This document shows positions 14,201-26,200 of a stretch of 64,000 nt of DNA, piece by piece. A program made the position numbers and the translations under genes. Numbering within the stretch: position 1 is the first letter of the stretch; every line of letters begins with the position of its first letter. Below the pieces are notes generated by a model. It was not told the origin of the DNA and ran no database searches. It saw only the letters and a list, made by a program, of their open reading frames with translations. This DNA comes from Bilabrum cf. latius (lineage: Eukaryota; Bigyra: Bicosoecida; Bigyra; Bicosoecida): contig OZ237755.1 of NCBI GenBank assembly GCA_965178125.1, positions 682,001 through 746,000 on the forward strand, given 5' to 3'.

Positions 14201-14572
14201 TACAGATAGGCGTTGCAATTTCTGTCTGCTGGCAAACCTGACCATCCATAGCGGCGGGGGCAAGGTTCTGATGGCCCGGCTGCGAGCAGCGGCGACTCAC
14301 ACGGCATAGGCGGCCAAGACTGGGAGTCTTCCGATATAGTCAACGCGCGCGAACCATCTACAGACCATGGCCTTTCCGAGCGCACCAGGCGTGCAGACGA
14401 CGCTACTGCGCTCGCTGCCACGAGCTTCGAAAGGAAGACAGCGCAGATGAGCCAGGCGTACATCCCAGCTGCTGTCGGGCTCAGGGAGGCAGTGAGCGCC
14501 ATCATGCTGGAGCCGCGCATCGCACTAACGGTGCCGCGCACCATCGCGCACCTCAAGACGGATGTGGCGTGA
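11300..14572 (+). CDS. Unrecognised 1,090-aa protein, probably mitochondrial
   Basis: A single frame runs from ATG at 11300 to TGA at 14570-14572, crossed by nine TAG codons (11666, 12275, 12953, 13307, 13820, 14033, 14051, 14207, 14249). The first 90 residues are rich in Arg, Ser and Leu and almost free of Asp and Glu (starts MIARRSAGYTKGLSIVERLS), as in mitochondrial presequences. The rest is soluble-looking and helix-rich; motifs such as WEGEDVEGHWDGFLTEQDQ and GLQVGIDPRTGAALDVRTS did not match a family I know. Frame continuity over 3.3 kb at GC-rich codon bias is the main evidence that it is real. The start could be later, since the first 120 codons are more AT-rich than the rest. It could also contain unrecognised introns. 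Confidence 0.6.
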
Positions 14573-14980
14573 GCTGGCATTGCACAGAAAGCATTTCTCC
14601 AAGTGCAGAGCGTAGGGTGTGAAGGTACATTCTAAATGTGCAACACGAAAGAAACGCACTTGTTTGTCAAGGAAAGGGAAGCCTGTGTGACATGCGCGGG
14701 CCCGGCATACTGCGCGGAGAGCTTCTAGCCCGGACTTGGAATACAACGAGACAGGCTCTGCTGTCGCTGTGGAATCCAGGGGTTCAGGCCGTCGCGATCC
14801 CTGCAGGTTGCCAGGCAGCCAGCGCTCCAGTCAAGCACAGACCTCTCTGTGTCCTTGCTCAAGCACGCCAAAAGCAAACGTACGCATGAGACAGATCGAG
14901 GCCGAGTTGCCGATTTGACATTCTTTTTCGCTGAGCCCAGAACCAGAGGGCCGCTCACAGCACCTCTCAATCGGCTGGAC
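14573..14980. other. Convergent 3' spacer, nothing recognised
   Basis: Stop codons of a + gene (14572) and a - gene (14981) face each other here. I see no gene, repeat or clear polyadenylation motif. Confidence 0.5.
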
Positions 14981-15773
14981 TCAGCTGGTCCTCACGGTGG
15001 CACGCTGCCGCTGCCGCACGCCGACAGACCGAGCCCTGCTGCTTGCGCGGGGGCGGCTGCCGCTGCCGTTGGAGATGCCATTGGAGGCTGCATTCGATCC
15101 GGGTGCTGGTGCAGTCTCCGAGTCGGCGCCTTCGATGGCAGCGAGTGACGGCTTGGGTGTGGCCGATGGGGTGAACGCGCCGTCCCACATGCGGTAGATG
15201 ACGAGCGCAGGAACGATCAGGAATGATCCGTACCCCGCCAGGAACATGAGCTTGCCCATCGGCTGCGTGGCGGGCTCGCCCTCGGCGGCATCGTACGTCA
15301 ACTCGGCGAAAAAGACACCAGGCAGCGAGCCAAGGAGCATTCCAGCCCACACTAGGCATGGCACTCGGATCCATTCCTTTTCGTGAATGAATGCATATAT
15401 TGCGATGCAGTAGAACGGAGCGTACACGACTGGGGAGAACCCGCACAGCAGCTGGTACCACTGTGGATTCTCGTAGAGCACCTTGTCCGCGTTGAATGTC
15501 CACCACCTGCAACAGTACCCCGGAAATATGTAACTTTATGCATCTCAATTTTAGATGTCTCAGGGACAATGACAGAAAGTATGGCAATGGCGAGTTTGTG
15601 CGCCCAAACAGCTCTCACTCAAACAGGTCACGCATGAAGAATGGCGGCCAGCTCATACCGTCCAAGACCTGTCGCGTAATCGGGCCTGTAGGTGCAAGTG
15701 CATTTAGCACGTCCATCATGAGCGCAAAATACAGCGCAAACGCGAACCTGCTTGTCTGAATTGAGTGAGCCAT
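14981..15773 (-). CDS. TMEM97 / EXPERA-domain membrane protein (226 aa)
   Basis: EXPERA-domain proteins (TMEM97/sigma-2 receptor, EBP) are four-helix ER or endosomal membrane proteins that bind sterols. Exons 15773-15619 and 15506-14981 give 226 residues ending in TGA. Exon 1 holds helix 1 (FAFALYFALMMDVLNALAP) and ends in LFE; exon 2 continues WWTFNADKVLYENPQWYQLL, matching the TMEM97 pattern of LxxWY, then PPVWF and the second helix. Further helices follow (APFYCIAIYAFI, VPCLVWAGMLLGSLPGVFFA, LMFLAGYGSFLIVPALVIY). The C-terminal tail of about 70 residues is Ser/Ala/Arg-rich and extends past the usual family length of about 170. There is no in-frame TAG. TMEM97 rather than EBP is inferred from length and motif order. 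Confidence 0.78.
15507..15618 (-). other. Intron of the TMEM97-like gene (112 nt, phase 2)
   Basis: The donor is GTGAGA and the acceptor TTGCAG. Joining restores the codon GAG before Trp-Trp and the family pattern across the junction. Confidence 0.78.
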
Positions 15774-16358
15774 GGCACAACGGTAGCTAACGGACTCTTC
15801 GAAAACGTGAATTGTTGCAGTCACCTGCTCACCAACACACTAGAGCAAAATCGTAGGGCCTCTAGTATATCGAAGTCGTCATGTTAAGCTGAAGATGTCT
15901 CCAGGCAGCTGAATGTTCAATGCCACGCAAGCGATTCTGAATGACTCGGACTGCGCTCCGTGGCAGTGTGACGATGACAGGAACACTGTGCTCATTATTC
16001 GGCGTGTGTGCCCCGCACCATTTATATTTTCGCTCTTACACGATGACGGATCGTTTACAGAAAACAGATGATGCCCATACTGTGCGTATTCCTGACGTTG
16101 GACCGTACTCTCTCGGCTTCCTCCCCATTTCAAAGTACATATTTGTGTAAATGCCCAAGCCAAGTTACTGAATCGCAGTAGACAACAGTATGGACGTTGC
16201 CAGTTATAGTATTATGGTGAGTTCCGTGCGTGCGAATATGCCGCGAATCTCCATTCGGTGTCCAAGCCTGCGTTCACTTCTGATCGCCACGTCGCTCTCC
16301 CGCACCATGCCTTTGCCTGGCGCGTAACTGTAGTTTAAGTCTTCGAACAGTAACCCGT
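15774..16358. promoter_or_regulatory. Divergent spacer between TMEM97-like and MFS genes
   Basis: The 585-bp region is AT-richer than its neighbours and must hold two promoters. It may also hold the first exon of the MFS gene: an ATG directly followed by GTGAGT lies at 16214, and a short frame MPLPGA with a possible GTAACT donor lies near 16308-16330. Neither joins the MFS frame cleanly enough to be called. Confidence 0.4.
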
Positions 16359-18389
16359 GTGAACTCTGTGTTGATTATCTACTGGCTACCTCTTTCTGGC
16401 TCCCTCTTTCTGGCTCTCTCGGGCCGCAGCCTCGCAAATCTGAACGAAAGTGTAGCGATTAATGTATGCTGGCCAATTCTGCCGGAGTTTGTAGCTGACG
16501 TTCGAGGCACGGAGGATGACTTAGGCTTCTATGTTGGGATGCTGGCCTCTTCTTTCTTCGCGGCCCAGTTCTCTGCGGCATTCCTCTGGGGGTGGGCCTC
16601 TGACGCGTTCGGACGGAGGCCCGTCATCCTCCTCGGTCTCTCTGGTTCCGCGTGCGCCATGGCAGTCCTTGGATTTTCGCGGTCCTACGCCCTTGCAATG
16701 CTGAGCAGAATCATGGCTGGCGTCTTGAATGGGAACATCGGTGCGACGAAGGCTCTCATGTCAGAGCTGTTGCCACCTCACCTGCGACCGCAGGGGTTTG
16801 GCCTGCTCAGCTTTAATTGGGGTGCCGGCTCCGTGATAGGCCCGATCATTGGAGGATTCCTGTCCCACCCCGCTGAGCAATTCGGCTGGCAGCACCCGTT
16901 CTGGGTGCAGTTTCCCTACTTTTTGCCCTGCATATTCTCCGCTGGCGTGAGCCTGCTTGGCATCTCCATTGGGTACTTCTACTTGCAAGACGGCCCTGAC
17001 TTCAAGGCTCCCGAGGATTGGAGAGAGACGCTGCCCGATTGCTGCAAAACGAGGTGCCAGCCACCAATGTGCTGCAGCGGTACTGCGACCCAGCAGTATC
17101 ACGTCCTCAGCAAGAGCAGTGGCTTGCAACAGGCACAAGGCATCAGTGCAGGCAACCCTGCGTCTGCCAGTGTGCCGGGTATGCTGCGGCACCGCGGCCA
17201 TGTAGGCGACTAGGATGTTGATGTCGATGTCGAGGCTGGGTTGGAGCTGATTGACTCGAACGAAGAGCAGAAACGCAATGAGAATGAGATCGAATTGAGA
17301 CAGCATGCTGTGCCGCCCGAGGATGCAGGCAAGCACACGCAGAGCGATGATTAGGGCGAAGCAGGTCACGCTGGCCTGTGCGGAGTTCCTTTGGGCCTGG
17401 CGGGACAGGAGGGGCAGGAAGTGGCAGCTAGTGCGATGATGACATCTGAGGGAGCTGCTCAGGTTCAGTGCGAGGGCTAGCGGGACGGTAGTAGTGCGCA
17501 GTGTGCCTCTTCCACAGGTCGTGGATCCTCCCGACCCTCCGACGGGGCTGCAAAGCCGTGGCTGCAGGGGCTGACCAACGAGACCCTGACTGCCATCGGC
17601 ATGTACGGAATTATCGCACTTGGGGTAATTTTGTTCGACGAGCTACTTCCGGTGTACGCGGAGCTTTCAAAGGAGCGTGGTGGGCTCGGCCTCCCGCGGT
17701 CGACCCTTGGAGGGATCCTCACGATGCAGGGCGCCGTTCTGCTAGTCTTCCAGCTCTTCTTTTTCTCCCGCATCTGCGGCTGGTTGGGGGCCAAGGGGCT
17801 GTACCTGTGGTCGACCGGGCTGTCAATCCCTTTGTTTCTTCTGTTTCCTCTGCTGCCGGTGCTGCAAGGAGCGATGGAGAAGGCGGGAGGCGGCTGGAAG
17901 ACATGGGTGGGCGCCTACCTCCCATTCTTCCTGCTGAAAAATATCTTCACTCCCTCGTTCTTCTCTACTAGCTTTATATTGATCAATAGCGCTGCCAAGC
18001 AGCGGGATTTAGGCCGCGTGAACGGGGTTGCGCAGAGCTGCTCGTCGCTTCTTCGGGCACTGGGCCCGACGGCGGGCGGTGGCGTGTTTTCTGCGGCTCT
18101 CCGGTGGAGGGTGCTGCCCTTGCAATCCCGCCCAGCTATCGCATTCGTGCTGGTAGCAATGTGCATGGTTGGTGCTTGCTACCTCGGATCCAGGCTGCCA
18201 GCGTGGGTGGACGAAGAGGGCGGTGTAACTAAGGCAAAGAAGACGACGGCTGGCTCGGAAATAGTAGATGAGGCAAGGCTGCAATCGAAGACTGCAAGCA
18301 GCGCATCAGGTGGAGACGGTGGCAAAACCGAAGAGACAGATAGCCTGGTGGGCTCACGTGGAGGGGGGCGGTCGACTGCGAGTGCCTGA
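16359..18389 (+). CDS. MFS transporter, ZIF/TetA-like (about 676 aa, start uncertain)
   Basis: Twelve-helix secondary transporter of the major facilitator superfamily; plant ZIF-like relatives move zinc or its chelators across vacuolar or plasma membranes. TM1 fits LFLALSGRSLANLNESVAIN; the motif A loop reads GWASDAFGRRPVILLG (near residues 82-97), followed by MAGVLNGNIGATKALMSEL and GPIIGGFLSHP as in this subfamily. Helices 7-12 start near residue 410 (IGMYGIIALGVILFDELLPV) and include FFLLKNIFTPSFFSTSFILI. The central cytoplasmic loop is long (about 160 residues) and carries all three TAG codons (17211, 17352, 17478). The frame ends in TGA at 18387-18389. The coordinate 16359 is only the first open GTG codon; the true ATG is probably in an upstream exon. 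Substrate is unknown. Confidence 0.82.
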
Positions 18390-18767
18390 GCGTGACACAG
18401 GCCGTAGACCATACCACATGTGCCAGTAAGGCCTATCCATAGGCCTATCATACATGATGTTGGCCCCCCGCACCGTATACCAGATTTTATTGCGTCCAAT
18501 TGCGTGGCCGCCGACTGCGACGAAGGTTTTTTAATACGATTCGTGGGTTTCGAAGCTACTTCTCGGGTTGTTTGAGTACCATTTTGTTTTTGTTTTGCAA
18601 ATAGGTATTGCAAGTATACGCGTTCACCTTCCAGTTCTGGGTACTCTCGGTACGGTATCCCCAAAAGCGCAGGAACATCGTGCAATATCGATATCAAAGT
18701 GTTCCAAAGCAATAGGTGTACATTCGCGTTACAATTAGTACAGCTACAATTAAATTAGCAACTGCTA
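18390..18767. other. Spacer between two + strand genes
   Basis: The 378 bp holds the 3' end of the MFS gene and the 5' leader of the CLU/TPR gene. It is AT-richer than coding DNA; nothing further is recognisable. Confidence 0.4.
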
Positions 18768-21700
18768 ATGCAGCCCTCGACAGGTGCGGGACCAGAGTGG
18801 CGGAAATCACGCACTGGATCCGAACCGACCTTGGCCTCACCAACAAATAGTAGAGTGTATGGGGGGGCAGCAGTGCCAATATCCAAAAATGTTGACGGGT
18901 GCGGTAAAGCAGTAGCTAAGTCCCCGTATGGCTCCCTTAAGTCTTCTGAGCAGCCACAGACTCGCAACACTGCCCATGCAGGGCAAGCACCAATCCAGAC
19001 AGAGTCTGCAGGGCCCTCTTCCGGAGCAGGGGAGAATATCAATGAGGACTAGCTAGCCTATGACCGCCCTGGAGATTTTCCTAGTCGGACGTGCAAAGCG
19101 AGCCGTCAGCCCGCGTTCGAAGCTGCAAAGCGCGCTGTCGCGATTTACCCGTTCGAGATCTTGCAACGGAAGAAAAATCTTGAATAGATCGGTAGTAAGT
19201 TCGAACACGATGTCATTCGCGTGCTGGAAGACATGGCCCGAGTCGACTTAGATGGCATGAACTTGTTCACACCGAAGTGCATGGTGAAAATCGAGCAGAA
19301 CACTGGACTGAGATTCCTGGACAAAGGGTACGCTGGGGGGATCAAGGCAGTCCACAAACGCCTTGGTCTATTCTTTAAATTCGCGCTCGATGACAAGAGT
19401 ATGTACGGTAGTAACCGCATGGCGGCCAAGGTGGCCAAGCGGGAAGCGGCGGCGAGCAGGTGGGTGCATGTGATGGATAGCGTTCACGTATCCACGCCTT
19501 TGCTGGTGTGCGCAGACGTCAGGCTGAATCGCGGGAGAAATAGATCTGTAGTTGTTCGTGTGCAGGCATTTGCCGAGATCGAAGTGGAATCATCATCTAC
19601 TGAAGAGGGATCAGGCACTCTACGCGTCGGCTCGCCTGATGGTGGTATAACCATTCACCGCGACGAGGAGCAAATGTAGCACGTCGTCAAGGAACTTGCA
19701 AGGCACTTTTACGTTCAGGAGAACAAGGAAGATGGCCAAATAGCAGTTATTGAGCACGCGTACTCGCGTGCCACGCTGGATGCATCTACCAGCGCTGCAA
19801 GCCATGCCGCATCATGTGGAGCTCGTCGCGAAGCCCGGGAGGAAAGCTGCACCTGCTTGGACGCCTCCTTTGCTCTAGGTGAATCAGATCCCCGTCTATG
19901 CAACCTTGTTGACACCTTGAAATTGCATGGGGTTGGACCTGACGATGTGGACAAGCTAGAACGCGCCGTCAACCCTGCTGAGCTGCACGCAGCTTCGGAA
20001 GACACCAGCATGTTCACTGCCCAGTAGAAAGAGCTGGCTGCCGCGGCGCGTAGTACCATTTCATCTTCAGGCGCGTGTTTGAACTACCGGTGCCAACTCC
20101 AGCCGGCGTACCACTCTGCACGTCCCAGTACCCACAACCCCGACCCCCTCCCGTTCGACGTGGAGGTTCACCAGTTGCCAAGCGGTTAGAGGATGGTGCT
20201 GGACACGCATCGATTGTTAATTCCTGACGTTGCATGGATTCAATGGATGGAGGCAGAAGAAACAATGCCTTGTATATGGGGTATACGCGACGGCAGAATT
20301 GTGACAAGTCAGCGGAAGATGAAGAATCCTGCAGCTCTTGCCATTTATGAAGGTCACGAAGCTCTCGCTGGAGAGCTCAACGAATGGATTTAGCTTGATT
20401 GCCTAAGAGACGAAGCGGCCGGAGATGCACGTGAGATCCAAGCCATTCGGTTTTCTGGGGTGGACATCACCGATCATGCTGATACTGGATGCAAGATTGC
20501 CCTTGGATACCATGCCTCAGACAAATCGCAAGTGGCAATGGTTGCAATTATTTCACATCCTGCGTGGTACTATCGTCACAATGTTTCATTCACTTGTCTG
20601 CTGCCCCCGGAGAGTGCTCCTCATTTGAGGGAGATCGAGAGCAAGGAGATCGAGAGCAAGGAGACTGGGAGCAAGGAGACCGGGAGCAAGGACAGGTCAG
20701 AGTCAGTAGGTCTGTGCCCTGACAAGCTAATGGAGATGATTACTGACGGGAAGTCCGACGGTGCCGTAAGTCGCGCTGCAGAATTAATTCGAGAGCTATA
20801 CAGGCGAGCTTAGGATTGCGTCACGGAGCGATACCGAACCTGCCTCACAGATGCATCGAATGACACTGAAGGTGACCGCGAGTTCGCTGCTGCTGGTCGC
20901 AGCTCTCGTCGGGATGCTGCCACCGTAGAATCAAACCCTGCTAAGCTCCGAGCCGTGCTCAAGCGTACCATGCACTCGCTTGGATTGGGCCTGCGCCACG
21001 TCAGACTGCTTGTTGAACAGTTGAAAGGCCCGGAGGATTCTGTTATGAGGGATCGTATTCGAAAAGCTCTCTCGTATGGGTGCAAGCATGGATCAATAGC
21101 AAGCCGGTCCTTGAAAGATCTTTGCGCATGCGTGCGGTCCAAAGATCCTAGCCTGGACGCCCAACTTGTTGACTTCGCAACGACTGCAGCAGCGTGTTTC
21201 GCATCGAAAGGTATCTTGTTTGATGCGCCTCCACTCCCGCTCAGCGCTGCAGATGATACCACCGCCCTTTCACGCGCTCATGCGGCTGCATGCATTCAGG
21301 CCTCAAGCAGAGTAACCATAGCGACCCCTTGCTTCGGGGCAGACTTTGCGAGCTCCCATGGAATTCACCAACAAAATCCAGCCAAAGGTGTAGCTGCACT
21401 GATCAATGAGCTTGCTCACGTGCAGCGAGTCGGAGGCAACGGCGAGATCGAGCTTCTCGAGGCCCTGTGTGATCTGGCGGCTAGGTCGTCGGGCTTGAAA
21501 GCAATTCAAATTGCGGCTGCAATGCGGTGCACTGTAGGACAGGTTGACCCGTTGATGCAGCTTGCACGGATTACCACCGGTTCGAGATCCGATGGCGCAG
21601 CGGAGGATGATGCAGCAATTGACGGCGCCATGGCGCATGTGATCAGGGTGCTGAAGTGCCTAAAGCGGTGCGCAAGATTCAATGAGGCTCTGGTGGTGTC

Positions 21701-22859
21701 TGGGACAATGTGTGGTGTAATTCTAGCGACTAACGGCAAGCGTAGCTCGCGGTACGCACGGTATGCATCGATCTTGTAGGTGCACGCTGAGATACTACGG
21801 GAAGCAGAGAAAGGCGGCGAGGCGTTGCGCTGCTTCCGCCTTTGTGAAGAGGTGTACAGCGAAGTACGTGGTTTCAATAGCCTTGGTGCTGTTACTGCTA
21901 TGCGATGTCAAGCTGAAGTTTTACAAGGCATGGGAAAGTTTGAAGACGCTTTGCAAAAATATGAAGATTGCGCTGATCGTTGCAGTGAGACGGGAGAAGA
22001 GTAGTCCAGGTTGGAGTTCGCCGCTGTGCTGTGCGGCTGGGCGTCATGTTTGGACGATACTAACGACTTCAAGCTTGCTGGGCGCATGTACCAATAGTGC
22101 ATGGACATCCGGAAGCCTTTGCTGGGTGAAGCTCACCCGGATTACGCCGATACTCTGAATGACCTTGCGATACACCAGCAAGAGCAGGTGAAACAGTCGA
22201 ATCAAAAGCAGGGCCAAGGACTGCAGGAAGAGCAGGGCCAGCACAGGTACCAAGAAGCAGTGAGAACATTTGAAAAGTGTTGCCAGATCACGGAGACCTG
22301 CTATGGTAAGGGCCACCCCGATTACGTAGCTTCGCTTGCAAACATGGCGAACTGCTTGCGGATGAATGGTGACTATGTTTCTGCGTACGAGCGGTACAGT
22401 GAAGCCGTGAATCTAGCTGAGCAGGCAGCTGGAAATCCTAGCTGGCAGACCGGCAAGCTAATGAGCAGCAAAGCCGCCTGCCAGTTCATCACTGGGTTGG
22501 GCAAACCTGAGGAGGCCCTGGAGCTGTTTTGGAAGGCCGATACCATTCTCAACGAGACCGGTAGGGTGGATGAAAATCCAAGCTAGTATGCCGATCACCT
22601 TGAAAATATGGCGGAGTGTTTGGATGCTACTGGCGGGCATCGTGAGGCTGTGTAGATGTACCGCAAGTGCCTCCATATTCGGAAGAGTGTGCTCAAACTG
22701 GGGCAAGACCACCCGTAGTTCGTAACTGTGCAGCACAACTTGGCATTAAGTCTGGAGAGACAAAAGGATATCGAAGAAGCCTCGGAAAAGGATCAAGCGG
22801 GTGTATCAGTATCTTCCGAGGCGTAGGGCGGCGGTCGGGAATCCGACTCGGGATGCTGA
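18768..22859 (+). CDS. CLU-domain-like protein with kinesin-light-chain-type TPR repeats
   Basis: CLU-type proteins bind mRNAs for mitochondrial proteins and carry C-terminal TPRs. One frame runs from ATG 18768 to TGA 22857-22859 (1,363 aa) through 14 TAG codons (19050, 19185, 19677, 20025, 20187, 20391, 20811, 21777, 22002, 22095, 22584, 22653, 22716, 22824). The N-terminal half has CLU-like signatures: GSPDGGITIHRDEEQM near residue 295 and DVEVHQLPSG-x-RMVLDTHR near 467, resembling the D-x-E-x-H ... LDTAR block of that domain. From about residue 1000 come TPRs: IRKPLLGEAHPDYADTLNDL, GKGHPDYVASLANMANCL, MYRKCLHIRKS. An acidic tandem heptad-like run (repeats of KEIES/KETGS) sits at 20630-20695. 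The last TPR may continue in another frame after about 22790 (see findings). The TPR call is firm; the CLU call is inferred. Confidence 0.68.
20630..20695 (+). repeat. Short tandem repeat inside the CLU/TPR gene
   Basis: Four to five imperfect 15-bp units (GAGATCGAGAGCAAG, then GAGACTGGGAGCAAG) encode alternating Glu/Ser/Lys pentapeptides and keep the reading frame. Confidence 0.8.
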
Positions 22860-23281
22860 GCGTGCGACCAAGCTCTTCAACATGGGTTGCTGCCTCAGAA
22901 GTCTCACAAAGCACAAGCAGGCTGCTCGTCGATTCAAAGAACACGAAGGCATTAGCGGTAATGCGCTTGGCCGAAGCTGATGCCGTACGCAGGAATCCGG
23001 AAGGTGTGCCCAGGCCTCTGATTGTGGCAGGCGCGCCAGCAAGTCCTGCAATCCAAGAGCCGCTCGACTTGGGTAGTGCTGACCAGGCCGGTCCGACCTG
23101 AGCCAGTGTTAAGGCAAAGCGGGGCCACCTCATCTTTGTGCAAAACATGCGAGCAATGGCTCCTTACCGAATTTCCCTACCGGGTAGCTACACATTTATT
23201 CTCTTACATTTAATCGGTTGCTATTCACTTAGAATATGATCCGGGATGTGGTGTGAAATCAAATCAACACTCCCCATGCAG
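22860..23281. other. Convergent spacer; may hold a frameshifted TPR remnant
   Basis: Between two facing stop codons. In frame 1 of the + strand, up to a TGA at 22978-22980, it encodes a TPR-like helix pair (ERATKLFNMGCCLRSLTKHK), which suggests that the upstream gene either continued here or has lost its frame. Confidence 0.4.
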
Positions 23282-26200
23282 TCAATCGCCACAGTCACTA
23301 CCATCATCTCCTGCTCCGCCCCATTCAGACCCACCCATCGCAACACCTATGCCAAGACCCCCGAGACCGTCGAAACTCTAGTTTTGAGACGTTTCGTTGT
23401 GGATAGCAGGGCCACTGACGGCAATAGGAGCATCATCCTCGACTGCCACAGCCGCTTGTGCTGGCTGCGAGCGGGCGCGCAGGAGCTCGTCAAAGTCAGC
23501 TGCACTGTCCCTGCCTGCACGACCCGAGTCCGATAGCCCTGCCCAATCCGAGCCCTAGGCTGCTTTTATGCCAGTCTTGTCCCCATCTCCGTGAGCAGCC
23601 GTGACAGCTGGTCGGACCAATGAACGCCCTTCGCGCACCATGGCTCCCGCCTCGAATCCCACTGAACTCCTTAGAGACAGGCGAGCCTCGGACACTGGCG
23701 ATACCGAAAGGTTCACGGACTCCTCGGGATCCTGAGTGCCCGCATGCCTTGATGGTGTCACGATCTATGGCCTGCTGTGGCCGGAGTCATTCGTCCTAAC
23801 GGGTGATCCTGCTTGCTGACTTTGTGATGCAAAGCCCGGGGCCCGCCTTGGTTCTTGTCCCAGTGAGCCTCGATGAGTGGGACTGGCACCTCCAGAACCC
23901 GTGGGCAGGGCCAGGTCACCCACTACATCGCGAACGCCTTCATCTTGGTGATCATCGCCCTGCTATTCATCGTTGGCAGCTGATGGCCCGTGAGCATGAG
24001 TCGTGAGACCAGGACGTGCCTCCTCTATATTGTACGGCCTAGCCTAAGTCTTGCCCGAACCTGCATCCGCATCCCCTTCGATCGCCGGCGCCGCCAGCCG
24101 CCCAAGCATGCGAGACGTGATGCGCTCCACGTCTCCTAGACCCGCCCAGACGTCGGCCATTGAGCCTGACGAGTCGTTCACCTCTTCCTCTCCATCGACA
24201 TCCAGCTATTCGTTCGGACCCAGTACGTCATCCTTGTTGGTTGCGTCCGGCGTCAGTCTAATCCCCTGTCGAACAACGTCGCCAGCAGCTTCATCATCAC
24301 CGATACTATTCTGCTGGTCCTCGTTCTCTGATTGAGATTGAAACGCACGGCGATGAACGTGTGCAAGACCAGGGTGGGATACCCTGTGCTGCTCCTGGTA
24401 TTCTTTCAAAGCATGCTACGAGGTCTCATCGATGGAAAAACCAGCAAGCACCTCGCCTGCAGCCCAGTCGCCAAATACGCTATCACCGGCTTGAATCCGT
24501 CGGTCTCCTACAGCGTCCTAACCATTAGAGCCCTGTAGCTGGTCCGAGCCTGCAGGGCGCATCCCGGGGCGTGCCAGAGTGTACCATCCACGCACGGAGC
24601 CCATCCTAGCGAGCCTGCTCAGGTCAACGGTTGCAGTCCCGACGAGCTCGTCGCTGGCTTGCACTCCCGGCGGCAGCTCGGTAGCAGGGTCTTCATCGTG
24701 CGCATTGAGATCACCGTGCGACACGGCAACGGGTACATGTGCCGTAGCATCCCCGGCCTGCAAGCCGGACTAGAAAGTCAAGTCTACGTCTTCATCTGCA
24801 GGCAGTCGCATGAGCCATCGACGAAGGGGAGACACGGCGCGCCGATACACTGCAACGGTCGCGTGTCCCGGGGGCACATCGGGTGCACCGGCTGGATCCG
24901 GCCTCCGGTCGATTCCAGCAATAGAGGAAGGCGGGGGCCCATGCAACGCCCACGCAGGAACGCGCGCTTGCGTGCGGAAGCCGTATGCCGGCTTGCTACT
25001 GGCTAGCACGATCGGTGTTGTGGCGTACACGACCTCCCCGCCCACTGGCCAGCATACCACAGCAAAGGTGGACGGTTCCAGCTCCGCACCGGCGCCTGTC
25101 TTCCTCACGATTGGCAAGTCGTTGGCTCTGTCTATGGTTACGGTGACATTGACGGCGACAGGCACGCGCATGCCACGCGAGAGTGGCACGTGGCTAGCAC
25201 CCCGCGCATCTAGGTTGTCCCCTTCACCTGGTTGCATTGACTGCCTGGAGGCGTTGCTGGCGGCAGGGTTGGCATCGTGAGTGTCTTTGTCGCGGCCAGG
25301 TGCCACAGGTTCATGCAATGCCGGAGGCATTCTGTGAATATCATCGTCGAGGTACGCGCGCGAGTCAGCATCCTGAACGAATGGTCCTAAGTCTGGCGAT
25401 GCACTGCGCTGCGGCGACCGGGCTTGCTCCTCCTCCTCTTCGTCCTCCTCTTTATCTCGAAAGTCTTGATGCACATCCATCAGCTCTTCGCCATGCTGGG
25501 CTTGGGAATCCAGCCACACCATGCCTGACATTGGCGCGAAAGTGTACGAGCCGCTGGAGGAGCCCTTGCCTACATCCCCATGGCCCTGTGAAGCAGTGAG
25601 ATCCACACGAATCCTTCCGTTAGACCCTGCTAGCATTCCGAAGGGCACAGCAGACCTGAGCGTCGCGCTGCGGCCGCCGCTGGCAGCCCCACTGGAAGAG
25701 GACCTAGGGCTACTAAAAGGCGATGACCCAGCCTGCTCCACCTCCGTTTCAATCGTAGCGTTGGCTAGGGCAGCGAGCATACCGACATCCAGGCGCAGAC
25801 TAGCCCTTGCGGGTCGATCGTTCAGGGAGCGTGCGGATGCAAGAAGCCGCCCGTCTGCGCCGATGACATTGATGGAAACGGATCTGCCTTGCGAAGCCGA
25901 AGCCGAAGCCGCTCTTTTCGCATCTCCTGCATCGTCGGTGCTTGGCTGGAAGCAAAGATAGCGGACAACGGAAGGTACGTCCGAGTCGTCTGACGCTCCT
26001 CCCTAGTCATCAATTCTGACTTCGTCGGGTGCTGCATTCTGTGCTCTATCGCCTTCTGGAGGCTGTCGGCTTTCAGTTCGAGCTTGGCTTGCACCACCCT
26101 CTACCTTGCTTGCAACTAGAGGGCCTCGTGCAGTTCGAGCTTGGCTTGCACCACCCTCTACCTTGCTTGCAACTAGAGGGCCTCGTGCAGTTCGAGCTTG

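Noticed and set aside
16214-16222. ATG followed by GTGAGT as first exon of the MFS gene
   Set aside because: Joining it to the nearest GCAG acceptor puts the transporter out of frame, and that acceptor would remove part of the first membrane helix.
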